Positions 36,159 through 44,759 of a stretch of DNA of 64,000 nt are shown in pieces. The position numbers and the translations under genes were made by a program. The notes below the pieces were generated by a model that worked only from the letters and a program-made list of their open reading frames with translations, was not told the DNA's origin and searched no databases. Source of the stretch: Rhizobium indicum (GTDB lineage Bacteria; Pseudomonadota; Alphaproteobacteria; Rhizobiales; Rhizobiaceae); the NCBI RefSeq assembly GCF_005862305.2, contig NZ_CP054026.1, forward strand, positions 1-64,000, given 5' to 3'. The stretch's first letter is position 1. Every line of letters begins with the position of its first letter.

Positions 36159-37934
36159 ATGGCACTGACGACGGATTTCGTGGGCATCGACCCCGGCAGC
36201 AGGACGGCAGGATCGAAGGATTATTCCCGTTACCGCATCGTGCCGGCGCGTCACCCGGGTCGCCTGGCGGGCACGATCTTTGCCGCGGTCGTCATCATCG
36301 CCGTTCTCTATTCCATCTTCACCAATCCGCGCTGGGGTTGGGGTGTCTTTGCTGAATGGTTCTTTGCCGAGCCGGTGCTCGTCGGTCTCGGCAGGACACT
36401 GCTTTTGACCGTGCTTGCCGCCATATCCGGTTCCATCCTCGGAACGGCTCTGGCGCTCGCCCGCGTTTCCAAGTCGCCGCTGCTCTCTGGCCTTTCCTGG
36501 GGCTATATCTGGCTGCTGCGCTCGATCCCGGTCATCGTGCTGCTGCTGATCTTGAACAATCTCGGCTACCTCTACGAGACGATCAAGATCGGTATTCCCT
36601 TCACCAATACCGTCTTCCTCGACTATCCCACCGTGCAGTTGCTGACGCCCTTTGCCGCCGCCTTTCTCGGCCTGACGCTCAACCAGTCGGCCTTCTTCGC
36701 CGAGATCGTGCGCGGCGGCATCCTCGCTGTGGATCACGGACAGCTGGAGGCCGCCGCAGCACTCGGTCTGCCGCGCCGCCGCCAGGCCTTCCGCATCGTG
36801 CTGCCGCAGGCCATGCGCTCGATCCTGCCGACCGGCTTCAACGAACTCATCGGACTGGCGAAGAGCACCTCCATGGTCTACGTGCTTGCGCTGCCGGAGC
36901 TCTTCTATACGGTCCAGGTGATCTACCGCCGCAATCTCGAAGTCATTCCGCTGCTGATGGTCGCGACCGTCTGGTATCTGATCATCATGACGGTGCTGTC
37001 GATCGCTCAGCGCTATATCGAACGCTACTTCTCCAAAGGAGCCGTGCGCAACCCGACGCCGTTGCCCTTCCAGGCATTTTTCGAGCGTTTCCGCCGTCCG
37101 CTGCCTGTTCTCGATACGGCGACCGACACCGTGCGCAAGATCGGTTTCCGGGATGCGGCGACGCTGCGGGCCGCAGGCGGCGCGGTGCGCATCCACGGAA
37201 TCTCCAAAAGCTTCGGCTCGCTGAAAGTGCTCGATGATGTCGAGCTCAGCCTTCCCGCCGGCAGCGTGACCGCCATCCTCGGTCCGTCCGGCTCCGGCAA
37301 GTCGACGCTTCTGCGCGCCATCAACCATCTGGAGCGTGTCGATGAGGGTTTCATCTCGGTCGACGGCGATTTCGTCGGCTACAGCAGGAAGGGCGACACG
37401 CTCTACGAGCTCAAGGAGAAGGATATCCTCAAACGCCGCGCCGATATCGGCATGGTCTTCCAGAGCTTCAATCTGTTCCCGCATCTGACCGTGCTCGAAA
37501 ACCTCATCGAGGCACCGATCCAGGTTCGCGGCATCGGCCGCGAGGAAGCGGTGCAGCTGGCGCAGGAGCTGCTGGCACGCATCGGCCTCAGCGACAAGAT
37601 CAACGCCTATCCGCGCCAGCTCTCCGGCGGCCAGCAACAGCGTGTGGCGATCGCTCGTGCACTGGCGCTCCGCCCGAAGGTGCTGCTCTTCGACGAGCCG
37701 ACCTCGGCGCTCGATCCGGAGCTCGTCGGCGAAGTGCTCGATGTCATCAAGGAACTTGCCCGCACCGGCACGACGCTCGTCATCGTTACCCATGAGGTCG
37801 GTTTTGCCCGCGAAGTCGCCGACACGGTCGTCTTCATGGACAGCGGCCGCATCCTGGAGGCTGGTCCGCCGGCCCGCATCTTCGCACAAGCGGAACATCC
37901 CCGTACGCGGGAATTCCTCGCCAAGGTTCTCTAG
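36159..37934 (+). CDS. Amino-acid ABC transporter, fused permease and ATPase
   Basis: A 591-residue fusion. Residues 1-300 are a His/Gln-type permease with EAA loop [20 protein letters not shown]; residues 345-591 are an ATPase with Walker [10 protein letters not shown], signature [15 protein letters not shown] and [10 protein letters not shown]. The two parts are usually separate genes in polar amino-acid uptake systems. It lies between the GNAT gene and two binding-protein genes and probably imports cysteine- or cystine-like adducts. ATG 36159 follows AAAAGGGAAGCACA. Confidence 0.88.
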   Translation: MALTTDFVGIDPGSRTAGSKDYSRYRIVPARHPGRLAGTIFAAVVIIAVLYSIFTNPRWGWGVFAEWFFAEPVLVGLGRTLLLTVLAAISGSILGTALALARVSKSPLLSGLSWGYIWLLRSIPVIVLLLILNNLGYLYETIKIGIPFTNTVFLDYPTVQLLTPFAAAFLGLTLNQSAFFAEIVRGGILAVDHGQLEAAAALGLPRRRQAFRIVLPQAMRSILPTGFNELIGLAKSTSMVYVLALPELFYTVQVIYRRNLEVIPLLMVATVWYLIIMTVLSIAQRYIERYFSKGAVRNPTPLPFQAFFERFRRPLPVLDTATDTVRKIGFRDAATLRAAGGAVRIHGISKSFGSLKVLDDVELSLPAGSVTAILGPSGSGKSTLLRAINHLERVDEGFISVDGDFVGYSRKGDTLYELKEKDILKRRADIGMVFQSFNLFPHLTVLENLIEAPIQVRGIGREEAVQLAQELLARIGLSDKINAYPRQLSGGQQQRVAIARALALRPKVLLFDEPTSALDPELVGEVLDVIKELARTGTTLVIVTHEVGFAREVADTVVFMDSGRILEAGPPARIFAQAEHPRTREFLAKVL

Positions 37935-38026
37935 CGCCTGATAGCGCTGGCGAAATGCCGGGCCGCGACGGGCTGCTCCGGCCGAACAATAACAACCACA
38001 ACCTAAAGATGAAACGGAGAAGGGGC

Positions 38027-38971
38027 ATGACATTTACAGATAGGGCAAGGCTTCTGATAGCGGGAGCAGTCACTATTACCGCGATCGGTTTCGGTTCCGC
38101 TCAGGCGCAGCAGAAGTTCGATCTCAGCCCCGAGCAGCCGAACCGGCTGCGAGTGGAAAAGAACGAGAAGCGCATTGCCGAAGTCAAGGACTTCAAGTTC
38201 GTCGAAAATGGTGTCTTCACCGTCGGCATCAGCTCGAGCGGCAATCTGCCGCTGCATGATTATGCCTCCGATTCCAAGACGGTCATCGGTTACGACGTCG
38301 ATCTGGCGCAGGCCATTGCCGATAGCCTGGGGCTGAAGCTCGAATTGGTTTCTGTTGCCTGGGCCGATTGGCCGTTGGGGCTGACCTCCGGAAAATTCGA
38401 CGCGGTGATCTCCAACGTAACCGTCACCGAAGAACGCAAGGAGAAGTTCGATTTCTCGACCTACCGCAAGGACGAGTTGGGCTTCTACGTCAAGGCCGAT
38501 AGCCCGATCACGGCGATCAAGCAGCCGAAGGATATTGCCGGCCTGAAGGTCATCACCGATGCCGGCACGAACCAGGAGAAGATCCTGCTGGAATGGGATC
38601 GTGAGAACGTCGCCGCCGGCCTGAAGCCAATCGAGGTGCAATATTATGACGACGACCCGGTCAAGGATCTCGCCGTTCAGTCCGGCAGAGCAGACACCGT
38701 CTTCAGCGTGAACGCGACGCAGGCCTATTCGGCGGGGATCAACGGCAAGACCAAGCTTGTCGGCACCGTCAGCGGCGGTTGGCCGATCACGGCGGAAATT
38801 GCCGTCACCACACGCAAAGGCAGCGGCCTGGCTGCTCCCTTGACCGATGTTGTCAACGACCTGATCGCCAGCGGTGCCTACCGGAAGATCCTCGATACGT
38901 GGAACCTCGGTCCGGAGGCGATCGACAAGGCCCAGACCAACCCGCCCGGCCTGCCGAAGAGCGGCTCCTGA
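38027..38971 (+). CDS. Amino-acid ABC transporter binding protein 1
   Basis: A 314-residue polar-amino-acid binding protein with signal peptide RLLIAGAVTITAIGFGSAQA. Mature core: DFKFVENGVFTVGIS, TVIGYDVDLAQAIADSLGLK, DAVISNVTVTEERKEKFDFS and C-terminal NPPGLPKSGS. ATG 38027 has GGAGAAGGGG upstream and is chosen over 37955. A paralogue follows directly. Confidence 0.86.
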   Translation: MTFTDRARLLIAGAVTITAIGFGSAQAQQKFDLSPEQPNRLRVEKNEKRIAEVKDFKFVENGVFTVGISSSGNLPLHDYASDSKTVIGYDVDLAQAIADSLGLKLELVSVAWADWPLGLTSGKFDAVISNVTVTEERKEKFDFSTYRKDELGFYVKADSPITAIKQPKDIAGLKVITDAGTNQEKILLEWDRENVAAGLKPIEVQYYDDDPVKDLAVQSGRADTVFSVNATQAYSAGINGKTKLVGTVSGGWPITAEIAVTTRKGSGLAAPLTDVVNDLIASGAYRKILDTWNLGPEAIDKAQTNPPGLPKSGS

Positions 38972-39039
38972 TCGATCCTTATTGGGCCGGCGGCAATGCT
39001 GCCGGCCATTCCTGCCTGACAATTTGGAGATTGAAGACG

Positions 39040-39975
39040 ATGATTGCCCTTCCGGCATTCCTGACCCTGCTGATCGCCGCCATGGCGTCGGCCCTTTCCT
39101 TTGGCGCAGCTCAAGCAGCCGAGGATTTCGACCTCAGCCCGGAACAACCGGGCCGGCTTCATGCCGCCAGGAACGAGGCGGCGATTGCCGCAATCCCGAA
39201 GGATTTCAAGTTCGTCACACCTGGTAAGTTCACCATCGCCGTCAGCCCCGGCGGCCCGCCGCTTGCCACCTATGCCACCGACGCCAAGACCGTGGTCGGG
39301 GCAGATCCCGATTATGCCTATGCCATCGCCGACAGCCTCGGGCTAACGCTGGAGATCGTGCCGGTCGCCTGGATCGACTGGCCGCTCGGCCTCGCCTCGG
39401 GCAAGTATGATGCCGTCATCTCCAATGTCGGGGTCACCGAGCAGCGCAAGGAAAAATTCGATTTCTCCACCTACCGCCAGGGCCTGCACGGTTTCTTCGT
39501 AAAATCCGACAATCCTATCACCTCGATCAAGGAGCCCAAGGATGCGGCAGGCCTCAGGATCATCGTCGGGGCCGGCACCAACCAGGAGCGCATCCTGGTG
39601 AAGTGGAGTGAGGAAGATGTCGCCGCGGGCCTGAAGCCGATAGAGCTGCAATATTACGACGACGAGGCGGCAAGCCTTCTCGCGCTGCGATCCGGCCGGG
39701 CCGATGTCATCATCCAGCCGCATGCGCAGCTCGTCTTCATCGCCGCGCGCGACAAGAACATCAAGCGCGTCGGCACGCTGAGCGCCGGCTGGCCGGATCG
39801 CTCGGATGTGGCGATCACCACTCGCAAGGGAAGTGGGTTGGCCGATGCGCTGACTGCCGCCACCAACGGCCTGATCAAAGACGACACCTACGCAAAAATC
39901 CTCGATCACTGGCATCTCTCCGAGGAAGCCTTGCCGGTATCCGAGACCAACCCGCCCGGCCTGCCGAAATACTGA
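39040..39975 (+). CDS. Amino-acid ABC transporter binding protein 2 (tandem paralogue)
   Basis: A 311-residue paralogue of the protein at 38027-38971; shared stretches are DFDLSPEQP, DAVISNVGVTEQRKEKFDFS, GAGTNQERIL and the end TNPPGLPK. A signal peptide (FLTLLIAAMASALSFGAAQA) is present. Two binding proteins feeding one transporter could recognise different adducts. The preceding frame from 38779 is a shadow of the first paralogue. Confidence 0.86.
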   Translation: MIALPAFLTLLIAAMASALSFGAAQAAEDFDLSPEQPGRLHAARNEAAIAAIPKDFKFVTPGKFTIAVSPGGPPLATYATDAKTVVGADPDYAYAIADSLGLTLEIVPVAWIDWPLGLASGKYDAVISNVGVTEQRKEKFDFSTYRQGLHGFFVKSDNPITSIKEPKDAAGLRIIVGAGTNQERILVKWSEEDVAAGLKPIELQYYDDEAASLLALRSGRADVIIQPHAQLVFIAARDKNIKRVGTLSAGWPDRSDVAITTRKGSGLADALTAATNGLIKDDTYAKILDHWHLSEEALPVSETNPPGLPKY

Positions 39976-39982
39976 TCATCGG

Positions 39983-41020
39983 ATGGCACGAGTGTTCAAC
40001 ATATCCATCAGCCATATCGGCTTCCTCACCCCCGGCAATTATCCCGACGAAGATCCGTTGTCGGGATTGGAGCAGACGCTTGAGCAGCTGCAATATGGCG
40101 AAAATCTGGGCTTCGACAGCGCCTGGGTCCGGCAGCGGCACCTGGAGCCTGGAATCTCTTCGGCGAGCGCCTTCCTGGCGGCGGCGACGCAGCGAACCAG
40201 TCGGATCGAGCTTGGAACCGCGGTCATCCCGATCGGTTATGAAAGCCCCTATCGGCTGGCCGAAGACCTCGCCACCGTCGATGTTCTGTCGCGCGGACGG
40301 CTGAACATCGGCGTCAGCGCCGGCCGACCGCTGCACGCCGAGCTGATCGCCCCGTTCGTCTTCGACGGCGATTGGACGGGTTACGATTTCTCGCATGACC
40401 GCGTGCTGCGCTTTGCCGACAATCTGCGTGGCAGCTATCTCGGCGACGAGCAGACCTTGATCAAGACGCCCTTCGGCCCGCAGCGGCCACGGCTGCAGCC
40501 TTATGCCAAGGGCCTGATCGACCGGATCTGGTATGGCGGCGGGTCACAGCGCTCGGCCGAATGGGCCGGCCGCAATGGCTTCAACCTGTTGACCGGCAAT
40601 GTGATAACAGGGGAGGGGACCGATGATTTCTTCATCGCTCAATCGCGGCTGATCGAAACCTATCGCGCCGCCGGGTCGCAGCGCCGCGTCGCGCTGGGTC
40701 GTGTCATCGTGCCTTTCGACAGCGCCGATGCGGCAACGCGCCGCCGATATCGAGATTATGCCGACGGCCGCCATGAGCGGACGCTTTCGCCGCAGGGCGA
40801 GCGGCGCACCCTGTTTGCCCGAGATGTCGTCGGCACATCGGACGAGATATTGGCGCAGCTTTTTGCCGATCCGATCCTGCCCGAGGTCAGCGAGTTGAGG
40901 CTGGAGCTTCCTTACGAGTTCGAGCACGAGCAGTATTGCCAGATTCTCCACGACTTCGCGACGCTGATCGCACCGGAACTCGGATGGAAAGCGCCATCCG
41001 ACATCCGCGCCGCTTCCTGA
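39983..41020 (+). CDS. LLM-class flavin-dependent monooxygenase
   Basis: A 345-residue luciferase-like enzyme: ISHIGFLTPGNYPDEDP at the start, NLGFDSAWVRQRHLEPGI, RIELGTAVIPIGYESPYRLAE and a late GTSDEILAQLFADP segment. Third LLM enzyme of the cluster, 7 bp after binding protein 2. It may oxidise a related substrate; precise role unknown. Confidence 0.8.
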   Translation: MARVFNISISHIGFLTPGNYPDEDPLSGLEQTLEQLQYGENLGFDSAWVRQRHLEPGISSASAFLAAATQRTSRIELGTAVIPIGYESPYRLAEDLATVDVLSRGRLNIGVSAGRPLHAELIAPFVFDGDWTGYDFSHDRVLRFADNLRGSYLGDEQTLIKTPFGPQRPRLQPYAKGLIDRIWYGGGSQRSAEWAGRNGFNLLTGNVITGEGTDDFFIAQSRLIETYRAAGSQRRVALGRVIVPFDSADAATRRRYRDYADGRHERTLSPQGERRTLFARDVVGTSDEILAQLFADPILPEVSELRLELPYEFEHEQYCQILHDFATLIAPELGWKAPSDIRAAS

Positions 41021-41075
41021 AAATGCCGTCGTCCATTCGACGCCAGAACAATCACCTCACAGGGAACATTCATCA

Positions 41076-41672
41076 GTGACCAAATCGGTAGAATATTTCT
41101 TTTCGATCGGCTCGCCCTGGTCCTACATCGGCTTCGATGCCTTCGCCGAACTTGCGGCGAGGAACGACGTCGTCATCACGCCTTATCTGACGACGGTGGT
41201 CGAGGAAAATGGCGGTATCTTTTCGCGCAATCGCCCGGAGATCCGGCGCGCCTACTGGACGCGGGATCTTAAGCGCTGGGCGCGCGTGCGCGGCAAGGAA
41301 CTGCGGCTCGAACATCGCCCGGATTTGAGCGATCCGACGCCGGCGTCCCTCTTCGTGATTGCGGCTTACCTCGACGGACAGGATTGGATCGGCGTTGCCC
41401 GCGCCCTGCAGCACGCCTTCTGGAGCGAGGCGAAGGATATCGGCAAGCCCGATGTGCGCGAGGCGATCGTGACATCAGCAGGTTTCGATGGCGCAGCACT
41501 CCTCAGACGACAAGCCGATGACGATGTCCAGAACAAATGGTCGGCGGACCGCGTGCATGCCCGCGACAGCGGCGTCTTCGGCTTTCCCACCTATGTCTAT
41601 GATGGCGAGATCTATTGGGGACAGGACAATTTGCCCTTCCTTGAACGTCATCTTCATGGCGACAAGCCTTAG
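41076..41672 (+). CDS. DsbA-fold 2-hydroxychromene-2-carboxylate isomerase-like protein
   Basis: A 198-residue DsbA/GST-kappa fold protein (VEYFFSIGSPWSYIGFDAFAEL, then GVFGFPTYVYDGEIYWGQDNLPF). The CxxC pair of DsbA is replaced by SPWS, as in the kappa-GST/HCCA isomerase branch, so a thiol-adduct isomerase or glutathione-linked role is more likely than disulfide oxidation. GTG 41076 is the start, with AGGGAA upstream. The stop codon lies in a short inverted repeat (CAAGCC-TTA-GGCTTG) that may end the transcript. Confidence 0.78.
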   Translation: MTKSVEYFFSIGSPWSYIGFDAFAELAARNDVVITPYLTTVVEENGGIFSRNRPEIRRAYWTRDLKRWARVRGKELRLEHRPDLSDPTPASLFVIAAYLDGQDWIGVARALQHAFWSEAKDIGKPDVREAIVTSAGFDGAALLRRQADDDVQNKWSADRVHARDSGVFGFPTYVYDGEIYWGQDNLPFLERHLHGDKP

Positions 41673-41793
41673 GCTTGGAATTGCAGCGTCCGGAGGTCGC
41701 AGATGTCGACGGCGATCGCCATGCAGCCTATGCGTGCTGGAGCGGCAGCGAACGTTTTTTTCAACCAGGCGAAGAAGGAGAGACGCACGTTCC

Positions 41794-41818
41794 TTTAATC
41801 TATCAATTTTGTAGACAA
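41794..41818 (-). promoter_or_regulatory. Dyad site 2, reverse copy of the 31929 element
   Basis: Read on the minus strand, this 25-bp element begins TTGTCTAC and ends ATAGATTAAA, like site 1, with 21 of 25 positions matching. The dyad TCTA-N9-TAGA is at 41799-41815. It lies 30 bp before the ATG at 41849, the same distance as site 1 from its gene. This suggests the FMN reductase is co-regulated with the monooxygenase cluster although it starts its own transcript. Confidence 0.6.
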
Positions 41819-41848
41819 TAATTGGGCGACGCAAAGAGAGGAAAAACC

Positions 41849-42409
41849 ATGTCAGGTTTCAAACTCGTCGGCATCGCTGGCAGCTTCAACCGTCCATCGA
41901 AGACATTGGCACTCGTCCGGCACGTCGCCGAACGTGCGAGCATTCGCTATGGATTTACCAGCAGGACCTATGATCTGCATGATGTCGGTCCGTCGCTAGG
42001 CAGCGCCTTGTGGCGCAAGAATCTCGACGCGCAGGCCAGGCATGTCATCGACGAGATCGTGCAGGCCGATGCCCTGATCATCGGCTCGCCGACCTACAAG
42101 GGCTCTTATCCCGGCCATTTCAAACACCTCATCGACCTGATCGACCCCCACGAACTTCGGGGCAAGCCGATCATCATCACGGCGACCGGAGGCGGTGACC
42201 GGCATGCTTTGATGGTCGAGCATCAGCTTCGGCCGCTGTTTGGTTTTTTCATGGCCCACACCCTACCGACTGCCGTCTATGCGTCCGATCGCGATTTCAC
42301 AGACTATGCGGTTTCATCCGACGCGCTTTTGGCCCGCATCAACGACGTGATCGGCGAATTGGCGGCCTTCTTTCCGGGCGCAAACCCGGCCCTGGCGGCC
42401 GCCGAGTAG
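41849..42409 (+). CDS. NADPH-dependent FMN reductase
   Basis: A 186-residue flavodoxin-like reductase of the SsuE/MsuE type: VGIAGSFNRPSKTLALVRHV at the start, ADALIIGSPTYKGSYPGHFKH in the middle and GKPIIITATGGGDRHALMVEH. It would supply reduced FMN to the LLM monooxygenases. ATG 41849 follows AGAGAGGAAAAACC; the longer frame from 41822 has no family sequence. Confidence 0.87.
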   Translation: MSGFKLVGIAGSFNRPSKTLALVRHVAERASIRYGFTSRTYDLHDVGPSLGSALWRKNLDAQARHVIDEIVQADALIIGSPTYKGSYPGHFKHLIDLIDPHELRGKPIIITATGGGDRHALMVEHQLRPLFGFFMAHTLPTAVYASDRDFTDYAVSSDALLARINDVIGELAAFFPGANPALAAAE

Positions 42410-42420
42410 GAGTCGCCGCG

Positions 42421-42618
42421 ATGGTTCGATCTCAGGAAGCGACGATCACCGATGCGGAAAGGCCAGGGCCAGGCGATCAATTGTGGAGCGTCTTCGAATT
42501 CGCCCGACGATATCGTCTCGCCAAACGCGAGGAGAACCGCCTGCTGATGCTCTACGGACCAACGGCATCGCTTCACGTTCTTCTCGCCAATGCACAACGT
42601 CATTCGCTGATTTCTTAG
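42421..42618 (+). CDS. Small protein, WSVxEF family (paralogue of the one at 12766)
   Basis: A 65-residue protein with the same core as the 12766-12954 protein: WSVFEFARRYRLAKREENRL, then LLMLYGPTA and LLANAQR. AGGAG precedes the ATG. It lies 11 bp after the FMN reductase and heads a run of small genes. Function unknown. Confidence 0.75.
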   Translation: MVRSQEATITDAERPGPGDQLWSVFEFARRYRLAKREENRLLMLYGPTASLHVLLANAQRHSLIS

Positions 42619-42651
42619 CTGAAGAATAGCAGGTCCTGACAGGAGGTTCGC

Positions 42652-42828
42652 ATGAAGCTTGATTTTCACTTCTGGCTGAAGCGCGCAATCGGCCGGTTCC
42701 TCGGCCTGAAGCCGCCCGCTGCACGGGAGCCTGTAAACGGATTGTCCGCGCGGGACGACGAGCGCGACCGGTCCGCGCGCGAATACGAACTCCATTATTG
42801 GGGCACCATGCCCGGCCTTTGGTATTGA
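42652..42828 (+). CDS. Small protein, unknown function
   Basis: A 58-residue protein starting MKLDFHFWLKRAIGRFLGL and ending HYWGTMPGLWY. AGGAGG lies six bases before the ATG, a strong signal. N-terminal amphipathic helix, charged middle, aromatic end. No family known. Its stop shares the GAGGAGG ribosome site of the next small gene. Confidence 0.7.
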   Translation: MKLDFHFWLKRAIGRFLGLKPPAAREPVNGLSARDDERDRSAREYELHYWGTMPGLWY

Positions 42829-42841
42829 GGAGGACGGCGTG

Positions 42842-42991
42842 ATGGCGATTGTCGTTGAGACCGACCTGCGTCGGCACGGTGCGAGAAGAGCGGAAGGCAG
42901 CGTCATGTCGTATTTCAGGCATGCGGCCGGAATCTGCACGATCGTCAGCTCCTTCACTTTCCTGTTCGCCCTGGTGATCGGGTGGATCTGA
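42842..42991 (+). CDS. Small single-span membrane protein, unknown function
   Basis: A 49-residue protein. The N-terminal 30 residues are basic (DLRRHGARRAEGSVMSYFRH), and the C-terminal 20 form one hydrophobic span (TIVSSFTFLFALVIGWI). GAGGAGG lies eight bases before ATG 42842. A further ATGA-overlapping 24-codon ORF (42991-43065) links it to the hydrolase gene and may serve translational coupling. Confidence 0.62.
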   Translation: MAIVVETDLRRHGARRAEGSVMSYFRHAAGICTIVSSFTFLFALVIGWI

Positions 42992-43061
42992 TGAGTGATG
43001 TCCGATGTTTGCCCCGACCGGGAAAAAGACCGGCGCGCAGCTTCAGAGAGGATGCCGTCAG

Positions 43062-43643
43062 ATGATCGATGTACTTATTCTTCCAGGGCTTTTCGGCTCG
43101 GGAGAAGGGCATTGGCAACAGCACTGGCTGCAGGATCAGCCGGGCAGTCGTTGCGTCGCTCAAGATGACTGGGATCATCCGAACCTTGACAACTGGCTGC
43201 TGCGATTGGAAGGCGCGCTTGAAGAGGCCGGCGAGGCCTATCTGGTTGCCCATAGTCTCGGATGCCTGCTTGCCGCCCGCTTGGCCGGGCGAAGTGCCGC
43301 ACGTTGCGTCAAAGGGGCATTGCTCGTTGCTCCATGCGATCTGCCGGTCACGGAAAACCTGCATCCGGGGCATATCTCGTTTGGCGCCATGCCGACGGCG
43401 CCTTTGCCTTTTCCAAGTATCGTCGTCGGCAGCATGAACGATGCCTACATGACGGTCGATCGGTTGACCTTGTTTGGCCGCTTGTGGAACGCCGAGACCA
43501 GGAATATCGGCCTTGCCGGGCACATCAATGTCGCCAGCGGCTTTGGTCGCTGGCGCAGCGGTTACCGATTGCTGGAGGGCTTGAAGACGCAAACGCGCGG
43601 TCGAAGGCATGTCGTTTCGATGCCGCCGGCTTTTGCTATGTGA
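43062..43643 (+). CDS. Alpha/beta hydrolase, RBBP9/YdeN type
   Basis: A 193-residue serine hydrolase. It starts IDVLILPGLFGSGEGHWQQH; the nucleophile is in AHSLGCLLAARLA, the Asp in GSMNDAYM and the His in GLAGHINVASGFG. ATG 43062 is chosen because the family sequence starts there; the frame to 43005 adds none. Biological substrate not known. Part of a run of small genes. Confidence 0.82.
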   Translation: MIDVLILPGLFGSGEGHWQQHWLQDQPGSRCVAQDDWDHPNLDNWLLRLEGALEEAGEAYLVAHSLGCLLAARLAGRSAARCVKGALLVAPCDLPVTENLHPGHISFGAMPTAPLPFPSIVVGSMNDAYMTVDRLTLFGRLWNAETRNIGLAGHINVASGFGRWRSGYRLLEGLKTQTRGRRHVVSMPPAFAM

Positions 43644-43654
43644 GACAGAGTGGA

Positions 43655-43963
43655 ATGTCCGATATTGTCGCCGACCTGTTGCGCCTTAGCGAAGATCCGA
43701 ATGCTGACCCGAGGACCAGGCGCCGGCAAATCATGGAGCGGCTGGTACAGACGCTGCTTGCCATGGCCGATGCCGAAATCGGACCGGGAGATGCGCAGCA
43801 TCGCCATTCGATCCTCCATCTGACGACGATCATCCGCGAGATGACGGAAAGGATTGCAGAGGCCGATGATGTGACGTTTTCGGCAATCGTCAGGGAGGCC
43901 GCGATGCTGATACGCAGCCTGCAGCGGCGCCAAGCCGATGCGGCCAGATTTACGGTGCATTGA
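43655..43963 (+). CDS. Small helical protein, unknown function
   Basis: A 102-residue, mostly helical, Arg/Glu-rich protein beginning MSDIVADLLRLSEDPNADPR and ending RRQADAARFTVH. It sits 11 bp after the hydrolase and 3 bp before the cyclotransferase. The frame extends upstream but only over the hydrolase gene. No family recognised. Confidence 0.6.
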   Translation: MSDIVADLLRLSEDPNADPRTRRRQIMERLVQTLLAMADAEIGPGDAQHRHSILHLTTIIREMTERIAEADDVTFSAIVREAAMLIRSLQRRQADAARFTVH

Positions 43964-43966
43964 CAC

Positions 43967-44734
43967 ATGACGGATATCCGGGAGCATAAGCTGGTGACGG
44001 TCCGGGGAAGCAAACTTTTGATGACCGGATCAAGAATGGCGCTGACGGACGAGCTCGTATCGCTGAGCCTTCGCCCCGCGATCGATGTCGGCCCCGAGCC
44101 ACATCGAAAGCCGCTGACCGAAGCGGAGGTGGAGATGCTCGCCAACCGGCTTCTCCACGAGTCTACCGGTGCTCCGCTTTGGATCTTCGCCTATGGGTCA
44201 TTGATATGGAAGCCGGACTTCGATGCCGTCGAATCGCAACATGGCGCAACAAGAGGGTGGCATCGCTCCTTCTGCCTGCAGATGACTCGCTGGCGGGGGA
44301 CGCGGGCCCAGCCGGGTCTGATGATGGCACTTGACCGCGGTGGACGTTGTAACGGCATCGTCTTCAGGCTTGCCGATGATGATCGCCTTGGCCAGATTCG
44401 GCGGTTGATCCGTCGTGAAGTCGGCACGATCGACGATGCTGCGTCGGTTCGCTGGATCCCGGTCGCGACCGCGCATGGGCTGGTGCGCGCGCTGGTCTTT
44501 TGGGCTGGTCCCAAGGGCGAGCGTGTTTCGCGCAAATTGCCGCTGGAGACGGTGGCGCAGGTGCTCGCAAGAGCCTGCGGACATATGGGCTCCTGCGCCG
44601 AATATCTGTATCTGACGGTGAAACATCTGGAGGAACGCGGCATCCGGGACCGCAATTTATGGCGGCTTCAGAAACTGGTCGCAGCCGAGCTTGTTGCCAT
44701 ACACGGGCTGAACGCGGCGGCAGGAGGCCATTGA
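43967..44734 (+). CDS. ChaC-type gamma-glutamylcyclotransferase
   Basis: A 255-residue protein with the nucleotide-free GGCT fold: WIFAYGSLIWKPDFDAVESQ, RSFCLQMTRWRGT, a central LDRGGRCNGIVFRLADD with the catalytic Glu region later (RLIRREVG), and the AEYLYLTVKHLEERGI helix. ChaC enzymes degrade glutathione to 5-oxoproline and Cys-Gly. Here the first 60 residues are extra. Glutathione turnover would fit next to sulfur-adduct salvage, though only by proximity. Confidence 0.82.
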   Translation: MTDIREHKLVTVRGSKLLMTGSRMALTDELVSLSLRPAIDVGPEPHRKPLTEAEVEMLANRLLHESTGAPLWIFAYGSLIWKPDFDAVESQHGATRGWHRSFCLQMTRWRGTRAQPGLMMALDRGGRCNGIVFRLADDDRLGQIRRLIRREVGTIDDAASVRWIPVATAHGLVRALVFWAGPKGERVSRKLPLETVAQVLARACGHMGSCAEYLYLTVKHLEERGIRDRNLWRLQKLVAAELVAIHGLNAAAGGH

Positions 44735-44759
44735 AACAGGCGTCGCTGCCGCCGTTTGG

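Noticed and set aside
36141..38033. A 630-codon minus-strand ORF opposite the fused transporter gene
   Set aside because: It has no family motifs and is antisense to a well-supported permease-ATPase.
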